From contig JAFAZF010000036.1 in NCBI GenBank assembly GCA_019239915.1, positions 62,001 through 126,000 on the forward strand: a DNA stretch of 64,000 nucleotides, read 5' to 3'. Position numbers and translations under genes: made by a program. This document shows positions 58,330 to 64,000 of the stretch, in pieces. Below the pieces are notes generated by a model, which saw only the letters and a program-made list of their open reading frames with translations, made no database searches and was not told the origin of the DNA. The stretch comes from Sphingomonadaceae bacterium. Its GTDB lineage: Bacteria; Pseudomonadota; Alphaproteobacteria; Sphingomonadales; Sphingomonadaceae. Every line of letters starts with the position of its first letter. Position 1 is the first letter of the stretch.

Positions 58330-59109
58330 TCAGCGCGGCAGCGCGCGTTCGGCCCGTTCGCGGAGCCGTACGACGGCGGCGGCGTGGATACCAGGCGCGG
58401 TCGCGAGCACGCCGAACGCCTCGCCGGTCGGCGTGTTGAAGCGAAGCGGCGCGCCCAGCGCATCGCTCACGGTCGCGCCCGCCTCCGCCGCGATGAGCGC
58501 GGCGGCGGCGATGTCCCATTCGTTGCCCCAGCGCAGGCTGGCGCAGAGATCGGCCTCACCGGCGGCGACCTTGGCGATCCGCAACGCGATCGAATTGGGC
58601 TTGGCGACCGTGACGAGATCGGCGTCAGCGCGCGGGATCTGATCGGCGGGGACGCGCGCACCCGCCAGATCGGTGCGGGGCGAGGCCTTCAGCGGGACGC
58701 CGTTGCGCCACGCCCCTTGCCCTACCGCCGCCATCCAGACCTCCCCGACCGCGGGCGCATCGAGCACCCCCAGCACCGGCCTGAAGCTATCGACCAGCGC
58801 CACCGATACCGACCAGCCGCTCCGCCCGCGCACATAATCGCGCGTTCCATCGATCGGATCGACCACCCAGACGCGGTCGCATTCGAGCCGGATCGGATCG
58901 TCGGCGGTTTCCTCGGAAAGCCAGCCCGCCTGCGGATCGATCGCGGCGAGCCGCGCGCGCAGGAACGCATCGACGGCGAGGTCGACCTCGCAGACCGGAT
59001 CGCCGGACCCCTTCTGCCATTGCCGGAACTCGCCGCGCCACGTCGTCATCGCCAGCCGCCCGGCCTCGGCGGCAACGGCGGCAACCGCCTGCAGTCGTTC
59101 GTCAGCCAC
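58330..59109 (-). CDS. Inositol monophosphatase/CysQ-like family protein
   Basis: VWVVDPIDGTRDYVRG; GWLSEETADD; NEWDIAAAALIAAEAGATVSD. Confidence 0.92.
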   Translation of the reverse strand: MADERLQAVAAVAAEAGRLAMTTWRGEFRQWQKGSGDPVCEVDLAVDAFLRARLAAIDPQAGWLSEETADDPIRLECDRVWVVDPIDGTRDYVRGRSGWSVSVALVDSFRPVLGVLDAPAVGEVWMAAVGQGAWRNGVPLKASPRTDLAGARVPADQIPRADADLVTVAKPNSIALRIAKVAAGEADLCASLRWGNEWDIAAAALIAAEAGATVSDALGAPLRFNTPTGEAFGVLATAPGIHAAAVVRLRERAERALPR

Positions 59110-60457
59110 CGGCGGCGGTCATCCCCTCGACGCGCAGCGTCGGCACGTCGGTCGCGCGACGGAATTCGAGGTCGTTGGCGGGCGTCAGGTTCAGGAACAT
59201 GTCCTTCAGATTGGAAGCGATCGTCATCTCCGCAACCGGCTCGGCGAGCTTGCCGTCGCGGATCGCGAAGCCCATCGCGCCGCGGCTATAGTCGCCGGTA
59301 ACGCCGTTGACGCCCTGGCCGATCAGTTCGGTGACGAAGAAGCCGAGCTTGATGTCGGCGATCAGTTCGTCGGGCGTCAGCGTGCCGGGCAGCATGTAGA
59401 GGTTGCTCGCGCCGGCGCCGGGCGGGCCACCGACGCCGCGCGTGGCGTGGCCGGTCGGCTGCAGGCCGAGCTGACGCGCGGCGGCGGAATCGAGCAGCCA
59501 GCCGCCAAGCACGCCGTCGGCGATGATGTCGCGTGGCGCCACAGGCAGCCCCTCGCCGTCGAACGGCCGCGAGCGCAGCCCGCGCGGCCGCAGCGGATCG
59601 TCGCGGACCGTGACGCCTGGTGCGAACACGCGCTCCCCCAGCTTGTCGAGCAGGAAGCTCGTGCGTCGCGTCACCGCCGAGCCGGCGATCGCGCCCATCA
59701 GGTGGCCGAGCAGGCTGGAACCGACACGTGGATCGAACACCACCGGCATCTGCCCGCCCGGCAGCCGCTTCGGATGGAGGCGCGCCACCGCCCGTTCGCC
59801 GGCACGGCGGCCGATCGTCGCGCTGTCCTCGAGGTCGGTGGCGTGGCGGGCGCTGTGGTAACCATGATCGCGTTGCATGTCGGCGCCGCTGCCCGCGATC
59901 ACCACCGCCGAGCAGCCGTGGCTGCTCGCGGCATAGCCACCGGTGAAGCCGTGGCTGGTGGCGAGCGCGATCACCGTGCGCCCCGCACTCGCGCCCGCGC
60001 CGTCCGAATTGGTGACGCCCGCGATGCCGCGCGCCGCCGCCTCGGCGTCGAGCGCGCGGGCGCGCAGCGCGGCGGGCTCGATCTCGCCGCCATCGTCACC
60101 ATCGACTGCGGGGGCTTCGCCGCGGAACAGCAGCTCCTCGGGCGCGAGCCCGGCATAGGCATCGTCGGGCGCCTCGCGCGCCATCGCGATCGCGCGCTCC
60201 ACGAGCGCCGCCAGCGCGTCGCCCGACAAGTCGGAGGAAGAGACGCTCGCCGAACGCTTGCCGACGAAGGCGCGCAGCCCGATCTCCTCGCCTTCGGAGC
60301 GCTCGACGCCCTCGAGTGCGCCCAGCCGCACCTCGACTTGAGTGGCGGCGTTGCAGACGTAGACGGCATCGCTCGCGTCGGCGCCCGCGCGCTTGGCGGC
60401 CGCGACGAGATCGGCGACGCGCGCCTCGGCTTCCGAAATGCTCAGCATGGGCGGCAC
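59102..60457 (-). CDS. pmbA: TldD/PmbA family metalloprotease component
   Basis: FDPRVGSSLLGHLMGAIAGSAVTRRTSFL; GVNGVTGDYSRGAMGFAIRDGKLAEPVAEMTIASNLKDMFLNL. Confidence 0.94.
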   Translation of the reverse strand: MPPMLSISEAEARVADLVAAAKRAGADASDAVYVCNAATQVEVRLGALEGVERSEGEEIGLRAFVGKRSASVSSSDLSGDALAALVERAIAMAREAPDDAYAGLAPEELLFRGEAPAVDGDDGGEIEPAALRARALDAEAAARGIAGVTNSDGAGASAGRTVIALATSHGFTGGYAASSHGCSAVVIAGSGADMQRDHGYHSARHATDLEDSATIGRRAGERAVARLHPKRLPGGQMPVVFDPRVGSSLLGHLMGAIAGSAVTRRTSFLLDKLGERVFAPGVTVRDDPLRPRGLRSRPFDGEGLPVAPRDIIADGVLGGWLLDSAAARQLGLQPTGHATRGVGGPPGAGASNLYMLPGTLTPDELIADIKLGFFVTELIGQGVNGVTGDYSRGAMGFAIRDGKLAEPVAEMTIASNLKDMFLNLTPANDLEFRRATDVPTLRVEGMTAAGG

Positions 60458-60480
60458 TTAGGGAGGCGGGTCGCTCCGGT

Positions 60481-61395
60481 CTAGCCCGCGCTCCCCACAA
60501 CCATGCAAGCGAGGAAGACGAGCGCGCCGGCGCCGCGGTTCGAGCGGAACAGCGCGAGCGCCGACGCACCGTCGTCGCGCCGCAGCCGCGCCACCTGCGC
60601 CGCGAGGTGCAGCATCGCGGGCAACAACGCCAGCAATGCGAGCCATTGCGGCCGCACCGTCCACAGAGCGGCGCCCCAGCAGCCGAGCGCGACGGCATAG
60701 GCAATGCCGACCCCGAGCCGCACCCTGCGGCCCAGCGCGCGCGCCGAGGACTTGACGCCGGCGAGCGCGTCGTCCTCGATGTCCTGGATCGCATAGATGG
60801 TGTCGTAGCCGATCACCCAGGCGACCGACCCGGCGTAGAGCCAGAAGCCCGCCGGCGCGAACCCGCCCGCCGCGGCCGGCCAGCCGACCGTCGCCCCCCA
60901 GGAGAAGACGAGGCCGAGCCACGCTTGCGGCCACCAGGTGATCCGCTTCATGAACGGATAGGCGGCGACCAGCGCGAGGCTCGCGAGCGCGGTGAGCTGC
61001 GCCACCCGGTTCAGCCGCAGCAGCACGATGAGCCCGACGAGGCAGAGCGCGACCAGCCACGCCCACGCAGCCTTGAGCGACACCGCGCCGCTCGCCAGCG
61101 GCCGCATCCGGGTGCGTGCGACGCGGGCATCGAGATCACGGTCGACGATGTCGTTATAGACGCAGCCCGCCGCGCGCATCGCGACGCTGCCGAGCGCGAA
61201 CCAGCCGATCAGCCACAGCCGCGCCGCCGGCCCGCCGGCGAGCGCGATCGCCCAGGCGCCGGGCCAGAACAGCAGCCAGGCGCCGATCGGCCGGTCGAAG
61301 CGCGCGAGCAGCAGATAGGGCCGCCACGCCCGCGGCGCGTGCGCGACCAGCCCGCGCGCCTCGCTATCGGGAACGATCTGATCGGCGACGGCCAT
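60481..61395 (-). CDS. ubiA: 4-hydroxybenzoate polyprenyltransferase
   Basis: RFDRPIGAWLLFWPGAWAIAL; CVYNDIVDRDLDARVARTRMRPLASG; DTIYAIQDIEDDALAGVKSSA. Confidence 0.95.
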   Translation of the reverse strand: MAVADQIVPDSEARGLVAHAPRAWRPYLLLARFDRPIGAWLLFWPGAWAIALAGGPAARLWLIGWFALGSVAMRAAGCVYNDIVDRDLDARVARTRMRPLASGAVSLKAAWAWLVALCLVGLIVLLRLNRVAQLTALASLALVAAYPFMKRITWWPQAWLGLVFSWGATVGWPAAAGGFAPAGFWLYAGSVAWVIGYDTIYAIQDIEDDALAGVKSSARALGRRVRLGVGIAYAVALGCWGAALWTVRPQWLALLALLPAMLHLAAQVARLRRDDGASALALFRSNRGAGALVFLACMVVGSAG

Positions 61396-61568
61396 GACCG
61401 CCCTCACAGCACAGGCCGCTCGTCGAACGCCAGCGGCTTTTCGTCGGGAGCCGCGCCGTCCGCAGAAGCCCGACGCCGCGCGGACGAAGCGCGCGTGGCG
61501 AGCCGCACGCCACGGCCCACAAGAGCGCCGACGGCGCCACCACGGCTGCCGGAAACGGGAGACAGACG

Positions 61569-61925
61569 ATGATCGCCTTCAAGATTGTTCGGCTCGCGGC
61601 CGCCGCGGGCATCGCGGGCGGGATGATCGTGGCGACCGCCGCCTCCGCACAGGACGCGGCCGCGCCGACGCTGAGCTTCAAGGTCAGCGACGCCGAGCTG
61701 CTCAGCCCCTCCGGCCGCGCCGCGATCCAGCAGCGCATCCGGTTCGCCGCGGCGAACGTCTGCAGCGACTACGACGCGCGCGATCTCGGCCGCGCGGCGC
61801 AGGCCGACGCCTGCCGGACGCACGCGATCACCGCGGCGAACCAGCAGCTCGACGTCGCCGTGGCCCGCGCCGAGAGCGGCACCAAGGTCGCCGTGGTGAC
61901 GCGCGGTGGCGCGGCGGTGAATTAA
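61569..61925 (+). CDS. UrcA family protein
   Basis: Signal peptide; FKVSDAELLSPSGRAAIQQRIRFAAANVCSDYDARDL...CRTHAI. Confidence 0.82.
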   Translation: MIAFKIVRLAAAAGIAGGMIVATAASAQDAAAPTLSFKVSDAELLSPSGRAAIQQRIRFAAANVCSDYDARDLGRAAQADACRTHAITAANQQLDVAVARAESGTKVAVVTRGGAAVN

Positions 61926-61929
61926 GTTC

Positions 61930-62046
61930 ATCCTCCCCTGCGGGGGGAGGGGGACTGCGCGAAGCATGGTGGAGGGGACGCGGCTGGGCGAGCACCCCTC
62001 CACCGCTCGCTGCGCGAGCGGTCCCCCTCCCCGTGCCGGGGAGGAG
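61930..62046. repeat. Family C palindromic repeat
   Basis: TCCTCCCCTGCGGGGGGAGGGGGACTGCGCGAAGCATGGTGGAGGGGA ... CCCCTCCACCGCTCGCTGCGCGAGCGGTCCCCCTCCCCGTGCCGGGGAGGA. Confidence 0.88.
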
Positions 62047-62054
62047 CTCGGTTG

Positions 62055-62816
62055 CTATCGCCCCGCGATCGCCTTCACCTTGGCGACGTGGCTGCGGCCC
62101 ACGCGATGCGCGCTTCCGTCCGAGAGACGCGCCCGCCAGCCGCCGCTCTCATCATGCTCGAGCGCGGCGATCAGGTCGCGGCGCAGGATCACCGAGCGAT
62201 GGATGCGGATGAAGAGCTCGGGATCGAGCTCCTCCTCCAGTCCGCCGATGGTGTGGTAGATCAGCCAGCTCCGCCCGCCCGCGTGCAGCCGCATATAGTC
62301 GCGCTCGGCGGTGATCTTCTCGACGTCGCGCGCGTCGACGCGGACCAGCCCGCCTTTCTGCGACACCCAGAATTCCTGCACGAAGCGCGACGGCGCGGCC
62401 GCCGGCGGCGCTGCGCTCATGTGCGTCCCGACCGTAGCACGCGCCCGATCGAGCGCCCGCGCCAGCCGCTCCTCCTCCACCGGCTTCAGCAGATAGTCGA
62501 CTGCCGCGACGTCGAACGCGGCGAGCGCGAAATTGTCGAACGCGGTCACGAAGATGATCGCGCGCCGCGCCGCCAGCCGGCCGACCGCGCGCGCGACCTC
62601 GATGCCGTCCATTCCCGGCATCGCGATGTCGAGCAGCAGCACGTCGGGCCGAACCGCCTCGATCAGCCGCAGCGCCGACTCGCCATCGAGCGCGGTGCCG
62701 ACGAGCATGACGTCCGCGCGCCGCGCCAGCAGCAGCTGCAGCCGCTCGATCGCGAGCGGCTCGTCGTCGACGACGAAGACGCGGAGCGGCCCGGCGCCGC
62801 TGGTTGCCTCAGCCAT
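62055..62816 (-). CDS. LytTR family response regulator
   Basis: RVFVVDDEPLAIERLQLLLARR; VLLLDIAMPGMDGIEVA; LytTR C-term ITAERDYMRLHAGGRSWLIYHTIGGLEEEL..FIRIHRSVILRRDLIAAL. Confidence 0.95.
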   Translation of the reverse strand: MAEATSGAGPLRVFVVDDEPLAIERLQLLLARRADVMLVGTALDGESALRLIEAVRPDVLLLDIAMPGMDGIEVARAVGRLAARRAIIFVTAFDNFALAAFDVAAVDYLLKPVEEERLARALDRARATVGTHMSAAPPAAAPSRFVQEFWVSQKGGLVRVDARDVEKITAERDYMRLHAGGRSWLIYHTIGGLEEELDPELFIRIHRSVILRRDLIAALEHDESGGWRARLSDGSAHRVGRSHVAKVKAIAGR

Positions 62817-63990
62817 GCCTCTCGATAGGCATGGAAAGCGAAACCGTGAAGCCATGACCGTCGGCCGGGCCGTAATGGCAGGACGCCGCCTCGCCCCACC
62901 GCGCCGCCAGCCGATCGCAGACGTTGCGCAGGCCCACGCCCTCGCCGTCGACCGTGCCGGCCGCCGCGCCGCCGCCGGCGTCGTCCGACACCGTCAGCGT
63001 CAGCCGGCCGGCGTCGGCATGCGCGGAGAGCGCGACCGTCACCGGTTCGCGCGAACGCGCGACGCCATATTTGATCGCATTCTCCATGATCGGCTGCAGG
63101 ATCAGCGCTGGCACCCGCGCGTCCCGCGCCGCCTCGTCGACCGCGATCGCGACCTTCAGCCGATCGGGAAAGCGCACCTGCTCGATATCGAGATAGAGCC
63201 GCTGCAGCGCGATCTCCTCCTCCAGCGTGAGGTCGCTGGCCGGATCGGCCGAGAGGCTGGCGCGGAAGAAGCGCGAGAGGTTGATGATCATCCGCTCGGC
63301 GACTTCGGTCTTCTCGCGCAGGATCAGGGAGGAAAGTGAGTTCAGCGTGTTGAACAGGAAGTGCGGGTTGATCTGGTAGCGCAGCGCGCGCAGCTGCGCC
63401 TCCTGCGCCTCGCGGGCGAGCGTGGCGGATCGCCGGTCGGCGGCGCGCAGCTGCGCGGCATAGCTCGTCGCGACATAGAAGGCGGCCCAGGCGGCGAACA
63501 GGAAATACCAGGAGAAGATGCCGTCGCCGATCATGTTCATCGCCATGTCGTGCGCGGTCTTGACGTGCTCTTCGTGCATCTCGTCGAGCACGGAGTGGAG
63601 CGGCGAGATCACGTAGAAGATCGCGTAATTCGTCGCCGCGAAGGCGATGGCGACCGGCAGACAGACGACCGCCGCCACCGCCGCCTTCCATTCGAGGCTC
63701 GCGTCCCGGACGATGCGCAGCGCGTGATACACGATCAGCGTCAGCAGGATGCCGACCATCGTCGCGACGATCCGCCGCTCGAGCAGACCCACGAAATTCG
63801 GCATGCCGAGTACGACACTGCGCAGCGTGTTGAGCGCCATGTAGCCGATCCAGATGCCGACGATCGATCGCAGCGCGCGGCCGAGCTCGCCCGTCACCGC
63901 GCGCGGCGATCGGCGGTCGGCAACGGCTTGGATCTGCTCGGTCAATCGGGTCTGCGCTGCGGCCTGCGGGAGCGTCAGACCTAGCTCCAT
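62809..63990 (-). CDS. LytS-like sensor histidine kinase
   Basis: LRYQINPHFLFNTLNSLSSLI His-kinase motif; multiple TM segments; overlaps response regulator. Confidence 0.93.
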   Translation of the reverse strand: MELGLTLPQAAAQTRLTEQIQAVADRRSPRAVTGELGRALRSIVGIWIGYMALNTLRSVVLGMPNFVGLLERRIVATMVGILLTLIVYHALRIVRDASLEWKAAVAAVVCLPVAIAFAATNYAIFYVISPLHSVLDEMHEEHVKTAHDMAMNMIGDGIFSWYFLFAAWAAFYVATSYAAQLRAADRRSATLAREAQEAQLRALRYQINPHFLFNTLNSLSSLILREKTEVAERMIINLSRFFRASLSADPASDLTLEEEIALQRLYLDIEQVRFPDRLKVAIAVDEAARDARVPALILQPIMENAIKYGVARSREPVTVALSAHADAGRLTLTVSDDAGGGAAAGTVDGEGVGLRNVCDRLAARWGEAASCHYGPADGHGFTVSLSMPIERHG

Positions 63991-64000
63991 CGCGCGCGCC

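Overview
This is a GC-rich chromosomal window of alphaproteobacterial, Sphingomonadales-like character. It looks mostly like core genome. I see no rRNA, tRNA, CRISPR array, prophage or classical IS element. Recognisable blocks are: rpsF (tail)-rpsR-rplI; a Phd/YefM-PAS fusion protein; TadE/TadG-like genes, with tadG frameshifted; Ku-LigD NHEJ; Coq4/TetR; cfa; glk; cobA-DUF2849-cysI-DUF934-cysH; dnaB; marR-emrA; an ECF sigma/anti-sigma pair divergent from a subtilase and a Gly-rich secreted protein; dcd; rnr; wecB; a propionyl-CoA cluster (pccA, higBA, bioB, methylmalonyl-CoA mutase, epimerase, thiolase, pccB, ScfR/PccR-like regulator); modABC; pmbA; ubiA; and a LytS/LytTR pair. The most striking signal is a dense set of dispersed two-arm palindromic elements, at least four sequence families and about 20 copies. 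Each arm is itself a hairpin whose variable stem positions covary between copies. These elements are not only intergenic. They are inserted in frame inside ligD, twice inside rnr, and form the N-terminus of bioB. They supply the apparent Shine-Dalgarno sequences of cysI and the DUF934 gene. One copy (13632-14080) has a DUF559 endonuclease-like gene between 45-bp arms that match at 44/45 positions, a possible autonomous form of an otherwise MITE-like family. Secondary points are a shared ECF-type promoter motif, a consensus sigma70 promoter driving an unassigned stretch of three hairpins, and several operator-like palindromes. All calls come from reading the sequence; no database search was possible.
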